From positions 4,237,001 through 4,301,000 of the forward strand of contig NZ_JAAMNH020000001.1 in the NCBI RefSeq assembly GCF_011065935.2: a stretch of 64,000 bases of DNA, given 5' to 3'. Shown here piece after piece: positions 44,433 to 52,536 of the stretch (position 1 is the first letter of the stretch; each line of letters begins with the position of its first letter). Under the pieces are notes generated by a model that was given only the letters and a program-made list of their open reading frames with translations, was not told the origin of the DNA and made no database searches. A program made the translations under genes and the position numbers. The DNA is from Clostridium estertheticum (GTDB taxonomy: Bacteria; Bacillota; Clostridia; Clostridiales; Clostridiaceae).

Positions 44433-45326
44433 ATGAGTATTTTTAAAGGTTCTGGTGTTGCAATAGTCACTCCATTTAATGAAAGAGGAGTAGATTTCAA
44501 AAAACTAGAGGAATTAATAGAATGGCAGATTAGCAGCAAGACAGATGCTATTATAGTATGTGGTACTACTGGTGAAGCTTCTACTATGACAGAGCAAGAA
44601 AGAAAAGAAACTATAAAATTTGTAGTTGATGTAGTTAATAAGAGAATCCCAGTAATTGCAGGTACAGGAAGTAACAACACTGCCGCTGCCATAAGCATGA
44701 GTAAATGGGCAGAAGCAATAGGAGTAGATGGCCTACTTGTAATCACACCATACTACAATAAAACTACTCAGAAAGGCTTATTTGAACATTTTAGTGCAAT
44801 TGCAAATAGTGTAACTTCACCAATAATAATATATAACGTTCCTTCAAGAACAGCTCTCAACATTACCCCGCACACACTTCTAAAATTATGTACGCTGCAA
44901 AATATTGTAGCAGTTAAAGAAGCAAGTGGCGATATAAGTCAAATAGCACAGATCAAAGCCCTATGTGGAGATAGAATGGATATTTATTCAGGTAACGACG
45001 ACCAAGTTATACCTATACTTTCCTTAGGTGCTATTGGTGTTATATCTGTTCTTGCTAATATAATTCCTACAGACATGCATAATATGTGTGAATTATATTT
45101 AAAGGGTGAGCACGCAGAGGCTCTAAAAATTCAACTTGGATACCTTGCTCTTAACAGCGCTATATTTATAGAAACTAATCCCATACCCGTAAAAACAGCT
45201 ATGAATCTTATGGGACTTAAAGTAGGACCTTTAAGACTACCATTGTGTGAAATGGAAGAAAGTACACTTCAAATTCTTAAAAAAGAGTTAAAAGCATATA
45301 ATATTCTTTTAAAGGAGGAGATTTAA
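44433..45326 (+). CDS. dapA: 4-hydroxy-tetrahydrodipicolinate synthase
   Basis: A 297-residue TIM-barrel lyase joining pyruvate and aspartate semialdehyde, the first step of diaminopimelate and lysine synthesis. The GTTGEASTM loop, the catalytic Tyr in IIYNVPSRT and the Schiff-base Lys in VAVKEASGD are present. GAGGAGG precedes the ATG. It overlaps dapB by one base. The product also supplies dipicolinic acid for spores, although the spoVF genes are not in this window. Confidence 0.98.
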   Translation: MSIFKGSGVAIVTPFNERGVDFKKLEELIEWQISSKTDAIIVCGTTGEASTMTEQERKETIKFVVDVVNKRIPVIAGTGSNNTAAAISMSKWAEAIGVDGLLVITPYYNKTTQKGLFEHFSAIANSVTSPIIIYNVPSRTALNITPHTLLKLCTLQNIVAVKEASGDISQIAQIKALCGDRMDIYSGNDDQVIPILSLGAIGVISVLANIIPTDMHNMCELYLKGEHAEALKIQLGYLALNSAIFIETNPIPVKTAMNLMGLKVGPLRLPLCEMEESTLQILKKELKAYNILLKEEI

Positions 45327-46081
45327 TGATTAGAATGCTTCTAAATGGTTGCAATGGAAAAATGGGAAAAGTTATTTCTGAAATGGCTAAATCATCCACT
45401 ACTATTTCAATTGTTTCTGGTGTTGACAGAAATTCATCTAATTTAAGCTATCCATGCTATAACAGCATAGATGAATGTACGGATGAAATAGATGTAATTT
45501 TAGATTTTTCAAGACCGGACGCTCTAGATTCTCTTTGCAAGTATTCCAAAGAGAGAAATATACCTATTGTGTTCTGTACCACTGGTTATACCTCAGAGCA
45601 ACTATCTAAAATTCATTCGCTTAGTAGCGAGATTGCAGTATTTCACTCTGCAAATATGTCTATAGGTATAAATATTATTAATAATATGTTGCGGAGTATA
45701 AGCAACACGCTTTATAAAGATTTTGACATTGAGATAATTGAAAAGCATCATAATCAAAAAGTTGATGCTCCTAGTGGAACTGCTCTTCTTCTTGCAAATA
45801 CAATTAAAGACTCTATTAAAGAAGAAACTACATTCGTAAATGGAAGAAATGGATTAGCTAAAAGACAACCTTCGGAAATAGGGATTCATGCGGTGCGTGG
45901 TGGAAATATTATAGGTGATCATGAAATCATATTTGCAGGCATTGGAGAATGTATTGAAATTAAGCATACTGCAATATCAAGAGAAGTTTTTGCAATAGGT
46001 GCATTAAAGGCATGTGAATATATATACGGAAAAGAAAAAGGTCTATACAGTATGGATGATGTAGTTAATGTATCACTTTAG
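45326..46081 (+). CDS. dapB: 4-hydroxy-tetrahydrodipicolinate reductase
   Basis: A 251-residue reductase. The NAD(P)-binding loop is LLNGCNGKMGK, the substrate region is EKHHNQKVDAPSGTALLLA, and the C-terminal domain has GIHAVRGGNIIGDHEIIFAG. It reduces the DapA product to tetrahydrodipicolinate. Its ATG overlaps the dapA stop, implying coupled translation. Confidence 0.98.
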   Translation: MIRMLLNGCNGKMGKVISEMAKSSTTISIVSGVDRNSSNLSYPCYNSIDECTDEIDVILDFSRPDALDSLCKYSKERNIPIVFCTTGYTSEQLSKIHSLSSEIAVFHSANMSIGINIINNMLRSISNTLYKDFDIEIIEKHHNQKVDAPSGTALLLANTIKDSIKEETTFVNGRNGLAKRQPSEIGIHAVRGGNIIGDHEIIFAGIGECIEIKHTAISREVFAIGALKACEYIYGKEKGLYSMDDVVNVSL

Positions 46082-46094
46082 CTTTTAATAAGTA

Positions 46095-46139
46095 AAATAG
46101 TCTTGGAACAGAGAATCAATCTGTTCCAAGGCTATTTTA
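46095..46139. terminator. Terminator of dapAB, shared with the convergent aminotransferase
   Basis: AAAATAG.CTTGGAACAG pairs with CTGTTCCAAG.CTATTTT across a 9-base loop with T-rich flanks. It lies between the dapB stop and the aminotransferase stop and can serve both directions. Confidence 0.88.
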
Positions 46140-46145
46140 TATTAC

Positions 46146-47315
46146 TTAGAGGGGTTTTAACATTTCAATCCATTTTTCCATTCTATCCAAACCCTCTTTT
46201 AGCACTTCTAGACTATAAGAATAAGAAATCCTAATGAATCCTTCTCCTCCTGTTCCAAAAGCCGACCCAGGGACCACTGCAACTTTCCCTTCATATAAGA
46301 GTCTATTGCAAAACTCCTCACTATTCATAGAAAATTTTAATATAGATGGAAATATATAAAAGGCACCCTTAGGAAGATTTACCTCCATCCCCATTCCAAT
46401 TAATCTTTTATATACGTATTCTTTTCTCTTCTCAAACTCCACTTTCATATTGTCCACATCATTCATGGAAGAAAGTAATCCCGCATAGGCACCCCACTGA
46501 GATATTGAGGTTGCACAAGAAACATTATACTGATGTACTTTCATTATATTATCCATAATATATTTACTTGCACAAAGATATCCAACTCTAAGCCCTGTCA
46601 TGGAAAACATTTTAGAGAATCCACTCACCAAAATAACTCTATCTCTTAATTCATTAATTTGAGCTACAGAATAGTATTTTTCATAGCATAATGAGCTGTA
46701 GATTTCATCACTTATTATATGAATATTTTTTTCTTTTAGAATTTTAAAAAGCTTATCTCTTTCCTGAAGAGATAATGCTGCCCCAGTAGGATTAGAAGGA
46801 TAAGACACCACTAAAAGCTTTGGATTTTCCTCATTGATAAGTTTACTTAGGGCTTCAAAATTAATAGTAAAATCACTATTAAGATTATAATTAACCACTT
46901 CCGCTCCAAAAAGCTTTACACAACTCTCGTAGGCTGGATAAGCAGGTGTTGGCACCAGCACTTTATCTCCAGCATTTAAAAATGCTGCAAATGTACACAT
47001 TAGTGCCTCACTTCCACCAACAGTGACAACTATCTCTTCAGCTGAATAGTTAATATCCATACTACCTAAAAAATTTGAAATTTCACTTCGCAATTCGGGA
47101 ATGCCAGCATTTGCTGTATACTCAGTTTTATTTTCATTTATAGCGGAAGTCATGGCCATTTTAATATTTTTAGGCACTGGGAAATCCGGTTGACCTAGGG
47201 TTAGTGAAATTGCACCTTGAACCTTTGAAACCTTATTAAAAAATTTTCTAATTCCAGAAATTTCTACCTGGTTTACATTATTTGAGAATACATTATTTGA
47301 AAATATATTATTCAT
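46146..47315 (-). CDS. patA: PLP-dependent aminotransferase, probable N-acetyl-LL-diaminopimelate aminotransferase
   Basis: A 389-residue fold-type I aminotransferase. The substrate-entry motif is SLTLGQPDFPVP, the PLP-contacting Asp/Tyr stretch is IHIISDEIYSSLCY, and the Schiff-base Lys is in LVSGFSKMFSMTGLRVGY. The position between dapAB and dapH supports the DAP-aminotransferase role (PatA in Bacillus subtilis), but close paralogues act on aromatic or branched amino acids. The start at 47315 has AAAGGATG upstream; the longer frame to 47459 has no family similarity. It is transcribed divergently from dapH. Confidence 0.85.
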   Translation of the reverse strand: MNNIFSNNVFSNNVNQVEISGIRKFFNKVSKVQGAISLTLGQPDFPVPKNIKMAMTSAINENKTEYTANAGIPELRSEISNFLGSMDINYSAEEIVVTVGGSEALMCTFAAFLNAGDKVLVPTPAYPAYESCVKLFGAEVVNYNLNSDFTINFEALSKLINEENPKLLVVSYPSNPTGAALSLQERDKLFKILKEKNIHIISDEIYSSLCYEKYYSVAQINELRDRVILVSGFSKMFSMTGLRVGYLCASKYIMDNIMKVHQYNVSCATSISQWGAYAGLLSSMNDVDNMKVEFEKRKEYVYKRLIGMGMEVNLPKGAFYIFPSILKFSMNSEEFCNRLLYEGKVAVVPGSAFGTGGEGFIRISYSYSLEVLKEGLDRMEKWIEMLKPL

Positions 47316-47597
47316 AAAATCATCCTTTACTTGTGTTTGAGTTATTGTTATTTTACTATATAAACGCGCAAAAATCAGTAGTTTTATAATTTTTATATGA
47401 TAATAATAATATTTTCCTTTAAATAATCTCCATTTTACTATATTATTTATAAGGTACATAGTTTTATTTTAGAATTTTACTTTTAATTTTATCTATGTTC
47501 TTATGAGCAATAACAAATTTAAGTTTTAAGCACATGAAAATATATGCATAAAAACAACAATTTGGCTTAATACTTATAATACGAAAGGAGAATAAAT

Positions 47598-48308
47598 ATG
47601 AACTATGATTTAACAGACCCTTATGAAATTGCAAGATACATAAAAGAAGCAAAAAAGGCTACCCCAATTAAACTATATATCGATGGAGATTTATCACAAT
47701 GTGAATTTGGAAATATAGAAAATTTTGGTAGTGGTAATTTTTATATGCTTTTTGGTGAAAGTGATGAGGTATCAGATTTTCTAATAAAGTATAAAGATAA
47801 AATCAAAAAATTCAAACTTGAGCAAGACAGACGAAATTCTGCTATTCCTTTAATGGACTTAAAAAATATTGACGCAAGAATTGAACCAGGTGCAATTATA
47901 AGAGATAAGGTTAAAATAGGTAAAAATGCAGTTATAATGATGGGCGCTGTAATTAATATAGGTGCTGAGATTGGCGATGAAACTATGATAGATATGAATG
48001 CTGTAGTTGGGGCAAGAGGAAAACTTGGCAAACGAGTTCATCTAGGTGCAGGTGCCGTAGTAGCCGGAGTTCTAGAACCACCAAGCAAAAGCCCTTGTGA
48101 AATTGGGGACAATGTATTAATTGGAGCAAACGCTGTAATACTTGAAGGAGTAAAAATCGGTAAAAATTCAGTGGTAGCAGCTGGTGCCGTAGTTGTAAAT
48201 GACGTTCCTGAAAATGTTGTAGTTGCTGGAACACCCGCAAAAATAATAAAAAATGTGGATGATAGTACTAAAGAAAAGACTAAGCTACTTGATGATTTAA
48301 GAAAATAG
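47598..48308 (+). CDS. dapH: 2,3,4,5-tetrahydropyridine-2,6-dicarboxylate N-acetyltransferase
   Basis: A 236-residue left-handed beta-helix acetyltransferase. The N-terminal domain (1-85) is followed by hexapeptide repeats (about 90-215), including ARIEPGAIIRDKVKIGKNAVIMMGAVINIGAEI and VGARGKLGKRVHLGAGAVVAG, typical of DapH. It acetylates tetrahydrodipicolinate, the commitment to the acetylase branch. AAAGGAG precedes the ATG. A long hairpin element starts two bases after its stop. Confidence 0.97.
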   Translation: MNYDLTDPYEIARYIKEAKKATPIKLYIDGDLSQCEFGNIENFGSGNFYMLFGESDEVSDFLIKYKDKIKKFKLEQDRRNSAIPLMDLKNIDARIEPGAIIRDKVKIGKNAVIMMGAVINIGAEIGDETMIDMNAVVGARGKLGKRVHLGAGAVVAGVLEPPSKSPCEIGDNVLIGANAVILEGVKIGKNSVVAAGAVVVNDVPENVVVAGTPAKIIKNVDDSTKEKTKLLDDLRK

Positions 48309-48310
48309 AG

Positions 48311-48501
48311 AAAAGAGCATATATTACTACAAATGCAATTCACTGCGCTGAGTAATTCTAAACTAATTTTATTGAAAGATACTAAAAAGTACAAACTCGC
48401 TAAACGCTCAAACATGTACTTTTCTTAACGCATCTTCCAATAAAATTAGTTTGAATTACTAACGCTTGTTCATATGCATTTTACGTAATATATGCTCTTT
48501 T
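48311..48501. repeat. Long inverted-repeat element, copy A
   Basis: About 191 bp that fold back over nearly their whole length. The outer arm AAAAGAGCATATATTAC pairs perfectly with the right end, and the inner arms AGTAATTC(T)AAACTAATTTTATTG pair with their complement at about 48438-48459. The apical part is AAAAGTAC...GTACTTTT around ACAAACTCGC, TAAA, CGCTCAAACA (48391-48414), which is a mirror repeat and not an inverted one. Arm and loop resemble copy B at 58694-58901. No ORF or transposase is inside. Confidence 0.85.
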
Positions 48502-48587
48502 ATACAGTTTAAAAGAATGACTAAAACTTATTCAATGAATCTTACCTGTTTTTAAAAGACTAAAATTGAAAATTTATATTATATATA

Positions 48588-49283
48588 CTAGATAGCGTCT
48601 AGAGCTTCAAAGTCTTGCTCTTCATCAATCATCATATCTGATTCTACTATGTTCTCACCATCATTATTAACCTTTTCCATCTTTGATATAGATACTTCAT
48701 ATGCCACTTTTCTTATAACTTCATCATCAGATAATTTCTTTTGATATTCTCTACTCTGCAGTCTTCCCCAAATCCTTATATTATCCCCTACTTCAAGACT
48801 TTTGCAAAATCTGGAATTCCGTCCCCAGGCAATTGTAGGTATATAATCAGATTTATTATATAATCTGTTAACTGCGAGTAGCATGTCTGCAATCTCTCTT
48901 CCAAAAGGTGTTGTCCTATATACTGGACTTTTGCAAATATATCCATCTAAAAATATTTGATTTGGATTCTTACTGCGTTCTTCACAAATTTTAATATCTC
49001 TAGCAAATACTGTTAAGATTAGTCTATTAGATCCGTCAACAAATTTATTGTAAGATCTAAGTTGGCCTTCAACTATAAATTCATTTCCTATATTGATACT
49101 CATACCTGCGATTAACCGCTCAGAAATTGTTATAGTTAAAATGTCTGTTGTTTCACTTAGTCTCCAAACCTCAAAATCAAATACATAAAACCCTTCCCCA
49201 TACATTTCATGACTAAATTTTAATTCAGATACTACCTTTCCTTCTAAATAAATCTTGTTATTTAACATAACATTATCCATCAT
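48588..49283 (-). CDS. Single-stranded DNA-binding-like protein with two OB folds
   Basis: A 231-residue protein. The first OB-like unit covers about residues 8-105 (IYLEGKVVSELKFSHE to LTVFARDIKIC). The second (about 110-210) looks more like bacterial SSB, with IFLDGYICKSPVYRTTPFGREIADMLLAVNR and DYIPTIAWGRNSRFCKSLEVGDNIRIWGRLQSREYQKK. The acidic tail lacks the classic SSB C-terminal DDDLPF tip, so it is probably an accessory or clostridia-specific SSB. It is monocistronic. The 220 bases upstream are AT-rich with nothing recognisable. Confidence 0.8.
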   Translation of the reverse strand: MMDNVMLNNKIYLEGKVVSELKFSHEMYGEGFYVFDFEVWRLSETTDILTITISERLIAGMSINIGNEFIVEGQLRSYNKFVDGSNRLILTVFARDIKICEERSKNPNQIFLDGYICKSPVYRTTPFGREIADMLLAVNRLYNKSDYIPTIAWGRNSRFCKSLEVGDNIRIWGRLQSREYQKKLSDDEVIRKVAYEVSISKMEKVNNDGENIVESDMMIDEEQDFEALDAI

Positions 49284-49504
49284 AACCCCTCTTTCCCTTA
49301 GTTTTTTTAATAAGCTTTCCTTAGAATATAAGTATTCAGTTTTTTAATGTAATATACCAAATAATATTATAATTTTGTTTAACTCTTTAAATAAATAACT
49401 TTTATTTTATTTAAATATTCCCCATGTATGTTTTTGCAAAATTATGATTATTTAGTATTTCCATTATAATACAAATACCTAGCAACTTTCAACATATTTA
49501 ATTT

Positions 49505-50260
49505 TTATTTTTGTATTTGTTTTCCTTCTATATTTATAGAGTAATTGTTCTTATATATCAAGTCTGATATTTTAACAAATTCAAAGCCCGCCCCTTTTAA
49601 ATATTCTAAAATTCTAGGCAGATTCTCTGGTGTATATTTCGCATCATTATGAAATAAAAGAATGGACCCAGGCTTAGTCTTTTTTACTATTCTATTAAAC
49701 TCAATATCTGCCCCTTGCTCTTTCCAGTCAATACTGTCTACATCCCATTGAATACAATAATGATTTGTTGCTTCTACAGTATCAATGACTAAATTATTAT
49801 ACTCTCCAGATGGACATCTAAAAAGAATTGTTTCTTGTCCCGTTACAGACATTATTTTAGCATCAGTTATGGCTATTTCTTCAATCATTTTCTCTTTAGA
49901 TATTGTAGTCATAATAGGATGCTTATTAGAATGATTTCCTATTTCGTGCCCTTTTTCATACATGGTCTTTAACTTATCTGGATATTGGTCTACCCACGCT
50001 CCAACTAAAAAAAATGTTGCTTTAGCATTGTATTTATCTAATATTTTTAAAATATCATCTGTTCTATCATTACCCCAGCTTGCATCAAAAGAAATTGCAA
50101 TTTTTTTATCTTTAGTATCTACAGAATATATTGGTAATTTACGTTGTTCACCCATAAATACACCTTTAGTTTTAAAATTATAAACACCTAAAGTTATTAA
50201 AGTTCCAATAAAAAGCACAAAAATAAGTATTATCTTCTTTTTTATGTAACTCGTACCCAT
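49505..50260 (-). CDS. Polysaccharide deacetylase, PdaB-like
   Basis: A 251-residue exported or membrane-anchored NodB-family enzyme with an N-terminal hydrophobic segment (about 9-27). NodB motifs are motif 1 SFDASWGND, motif 2 HEIGNHSNKHP (metal-binding His pair), motif 3 FRCPSGEY, and a later LFHND. It removes acetyl groups from amino sugars in the wall. Length and the VDTKDKKIAISFDASWG entry resemble PdaB, needed for spore cortex maturation in Bacillus; this role is inferred. GAGGGGG precedes the ATG. Confidence 0.88.
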   Translation of the reverse strand: MGTSYIKKKIILIFVLFIGTLITLGVYNFKTKGVFMGEQRKLPIYSVDTKDKKIAISFDASWGNDRTDDILKILDKYNAKATFFLVGAWVDQYPDKLKTMYEKGHEIGNHSNKHPIMTTISKEKMIEEIAITDAKIMSVTGQETILFRCPSGEYNNLVIDTVEATNHYCIQWDVDSIDWKEQGADIEFNRIVKKTKPGSILLFHNDAKYTPENLPRILEYLKGAGFEFVKISDLIYKNNYSINIEGKQIQK

Positions 50261-50442
50261 GCTATATCCCCCTCATATTCTATAGGCAACAGCAGTTATA
50301 AACCACTCCTCCCTTCTATATTTATACTTTAAATTTATATTCTAAAAGTTGAAATATATGTATAGTTTAATTTATAAAATTTATTTCATATTAATTTCTA
50401 TAAATCATCACTTGTAAAAATATGTATGAATTATTAAAAATT

Positions 50443-50472
50443 AAAAGCACCGATTCATTTCGATGCTTTTTA
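50443..50472. terminator. Terminator-like hairpin in the divergent region 50261-50557
   Basis: AAAAGCA..CGA pairs with TCGATGCTTTT, followed on the plus strand by TTTTTATG and flanked by T-rich sequence on the minus strand. Its place between divergent genes is odd; a TATAAT at about 50476 suggests that the DUF4364 promoter follows it. Confidence 0.45.
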
Positions 50473-50557
50473 TGTTATAATGTTTATAGTTAATTTTAAA
50501 TGAAATAAAATAGTTCATAATTGTTTTATACTAAGCAGATTACAAGGAGGAAATGAT

Positions 50558-51085
50558 ATGTTTGAAGATGCTTTAGACTTAGCTGAAAATAAGCTTCTTT
50601 TACTTTATATATTTTATAAAATAAAGCTCCCTATTTCTAATATTCAAATAACACAAATTATTCTAGAAAATAATTTTATAAATTATTTTACATTGCAACA
50701 ATATATGACGGAACTTATAGCATCTAACCTTCTTGAGCCTACTGAGCAAAAGGGCAAACATAGATTAGTCATATCGCAAAAGGGTGACAATGTTCTATCT
50801 CTATTTAAAGGAAGAATTTCTGAAACCAAGATGCAACTTATTGATGACTACTTGAAAATCCACCTTGAAAATATCAAAAAAGAGCTTACAGTTAGTGCTG
50901 ATTACACAATAGAAAGCAATAATAATTATTTAGTTAACCTAATTGCGTCAGAAGATAATTTTACACTTATAGATATAAAACTTAGTGTGACGTCTAACAA
51001 GCAAGCACGGGATTTGTGCAGCAAATGGCGAGAAAATCCATCTGAATATTATAATAAGATAATAAACCTTCTCATAAATGATTAA
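50558..51085 (+). CDS. DUF4364 family winged-helix-like protein
   Basis: A 175-residue protein of normal DUF4364 length. The N terminus LDLAENKLLLLYIFYKIKLPISNIQITQIILENNFINYFTLQQYMTELI looks like a winged-helix module. LVISQKGDNVLSLF is the typical follow-on, and the C-terminal part is an alpha/beta domain. It is widespread in clostridia with no proven role; a transcriptional function is possible. AAGGAGG precedes the ATG. It is convergent with the YncE-like gene, with three bases between stops. Confidence 0.85.
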   Translation: MFEDALDLAENKLLLLYIFYKIKLPISNIQITQIILENNFINYFTLQQYMTELIASNLLEPTEQKGKHRLVISQKGDNVLSLFKGRISETKMQLIDDYLKIHLENIKKELTVSADYTIESNNNYLVNLIASEDNFTLIDIKLSVTSNKQARDLCSKWRENPSEYYNKIINLLIND

Positions 51086-51088
51086 TTT

Positions 51089-51970
51089 TTATAGAAGTGT
51101 CATTCCTGTGGGCTCTCCGCCAATAGAAATGGCTTTTTTATTTTCAGTTAATTTATCAATTCTAAAAAGTAAATTGTTATAGTTATCACCTACATACAAA
51201 TACTTTTCATCTTCCAGGATTCCTCTAGGCATACCACCAATTTTTATTTTTTTTATTTCTTTATAATTATTTATGTCTAGTATACTCACCGTTCCATCTC
51301 CAAAATTTGATATATAGCAGTATCTTTCATTACAATACATATCCACAGGTGAATTACCAACAGGTATATTGTATAATACGTTGTAGTTTTTTAATGAAAT
51401 AATGCTTATACTTCCTTTGTTGTCCATACCAATATTACTTTCACAAACTAAAATATAATTTCCATCTGGCGTAATTAGGGCTTTAGTAGGATATGCCCCT
51501 ACCCTAAGGTTTTTAATATTTCCCTTAGGAGCACAATCTATTATTGTTATACTATCACTATTCATATTTGCTACTATAATTAGATTCTTTCTTTTGCAAA
51601 TATAAATACTATGTGGTAAATTGCCACACGGAATAGCTTCTACAATGTGTCTTTTTTCTAAATCAAAAACTATTATGTCATCGCAATCTCCACAAATTAC
51701 ATAAGCTTTATTATCATAAACTGATAAATCATTACAGTGCATACCTATAAAATAACTTTCAGTTTCATAATTATCAATATCAACTATAGAAATACTATTA
51801 TCATAACTATTAGCTGTTATGAGTTTATTTTCATAAACATATATGCCATGAGGACCAATTTTTTTGAGATTTCTTTTATCCAAATATATTTTTTTTTCTT
51901 CTATAAATAAATCCAAGTTAACTTTTGATATGCAATCTGATGAAGTACTACATACATATAACTTTCTCAA
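51089..51970 (-). CDS. YncE-like (YVTN-type) beta-propeller protein
   Basis: A 293-residue repeat protein. At least six blades repeat the pattern seen in ANSYDNSISIVDIDNYE, ANMNSDSITIIDCAP and SNFGDGTVSILDINNYKEIKKIKIGGMPRGI, closing with SIGGEPTGMTLL. No signal peptide is visible, unlike many YncE proteins, so it may stay in the cytoplasm. The start is a TTG at 51970, eight bases after GGAGG; the in-frame GTG at 51979 overlaps the site. The ligand and role are unknown. Confidence 0.85.
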   Translation of the reverse strand: MRKLYVCSTSSDCISKVNLDLFIEEKKIYLDKRNLKKIGPHGIYVYENKLITANSYDNSISIVDIDNYETESYFIGMHCNDLSVYDNKAYVICGDCDDIIVFDLEKRHIVEAIPCGNLPHSIYICKRKNLIIVANMNSDSITIIDCAPKGNIKNLRVGAYPTKALITPDGNYILVCESNIGMDNKGSISIISLKNYNVLYNIPVGNSPVDMYCNERYCYISNFGDGTVSILDINNYKEIKKIKIGGMPRGILEDEKYLYVGDNYNNLLFRIDKLTENKKAISIGGEPTGMTLL

Positions 51971-52183
51971 ATCCCTCACCTCCTCATAACCATAATATGA
52001 AAATAGTAATAATCTGCTAACACTGTTTTCATAAAAATTATTAATGGTGTTTATTCAAGATAGTTTCCAAATTCGAATTAAGAATTTTTTACTTATATTT
52101 CTTTATTTCTTGAAATAAAGATACTTTATAGTATATAATAACTTTTGTGATTATTAAAATCACAGAAGATGGAGGGTTACATT

Positions 52184-52432
52184 ATGTATAGTTATGCACC
52201 AAAAGGAGTATGTTCCAATACCATAAATTTTGAAATAGTAGATGATAAAATTACTGAAGTTGTTTTTACAGGCGGATGCCCAGGAAATTTAATTGGGATT
52301 TCAAGCCTAGTAACAGGAATGAGAGTTCAGGAAGCTATAAATAGACTTAAGGGGATTAGCTGTGGTAATAAAAGTACTTCTTGCCCTGACCAGTTAGCAT
52401 TAGCACTTGAGGAATTAGTTGTAAATGCTTAA
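52184..52432 (+). CDS. TSCPD domain protein (TIGR03905 family)
   Basis: An 82-residue protein of the small stand-alone TSCPD family, with YAPKGVCSNTINFEI, VVFTGGCPGNLIGISSLV, and CGNKSTSCPDQLALALEEL carrying the name-giving SCPD. The domain is also found at the C terminus of B12-dependent ribonucleotide reductases; three Cys motifs suggest metal or thiol chemistry. The ATG at 52184 follows GGAGGG; the upstream in-frame ATG at 52169 precedes that site. Confidence 0.88.
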   Translation: MYSYAPKGVCSNTINFEIVDDKITEVVFTGGCPGNLIGISSLVTGMRVQEAINRLKGISCGNKSTSCPDQLALALEELVVNA

Positions 52433-52444
52433 TTAAACCACACT

Positions 52445-52479
52445 AAAATAAATATCACGTCAAAAATGCTATTTATTTT
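52445..52479 (+). terminator. Terminator of the TSCPD gene
   Basis: AAAATAAATA pairs with TATTTATTTT across a 15-base loop, followed by AT-rich sequence. The stem has no G-C pairs, so it is weak. Confidence 0.5.
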
Positions 52480-52491
52480 AATGTTCTTAAT

Positions 52492-52532
52492 GAACAAAGG
52501 CACATATTATTTATTAATATGTGCCTTTGTTC
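52492..52532. terminator. 18-bp perfect hairpin at the end of folC
   Basis: Arms 52492-52509 and 52515-52532 are perfectly complementary with a 5-base loop, immediately past the folC stop. Only a poor T run follows on the minus strand, so efficiency is uncertain. Confidence 0.7.
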
Positions 52533-52536
52533 ATAT

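Noticed and set aside
47316..47459. N-terminal extension of the aminotransferase to 47459
   Set aside because: The extra residues are AT-biased (runs of Tyr, Ile and Lys) with no family match, and a binding site precedes the ATG at 47315.
47741..48415. Several minus-strand ORFs opposite dapH
   Set aside because: They mirror the hexapeptide-repeat coding strand of dapH and one runs into the long hairpin element; none has a binding site or protein-like family signal.
52146..52164. TGTGAT...ATCACA palindrome before the TSCPD gene as a Crp/Fnr-type site
   Set aside because: The central spacing is too long for a standard Crp or Fnr site, and such palindromes are easy to find in AT-rich DNA. No regulator assignment is justified.
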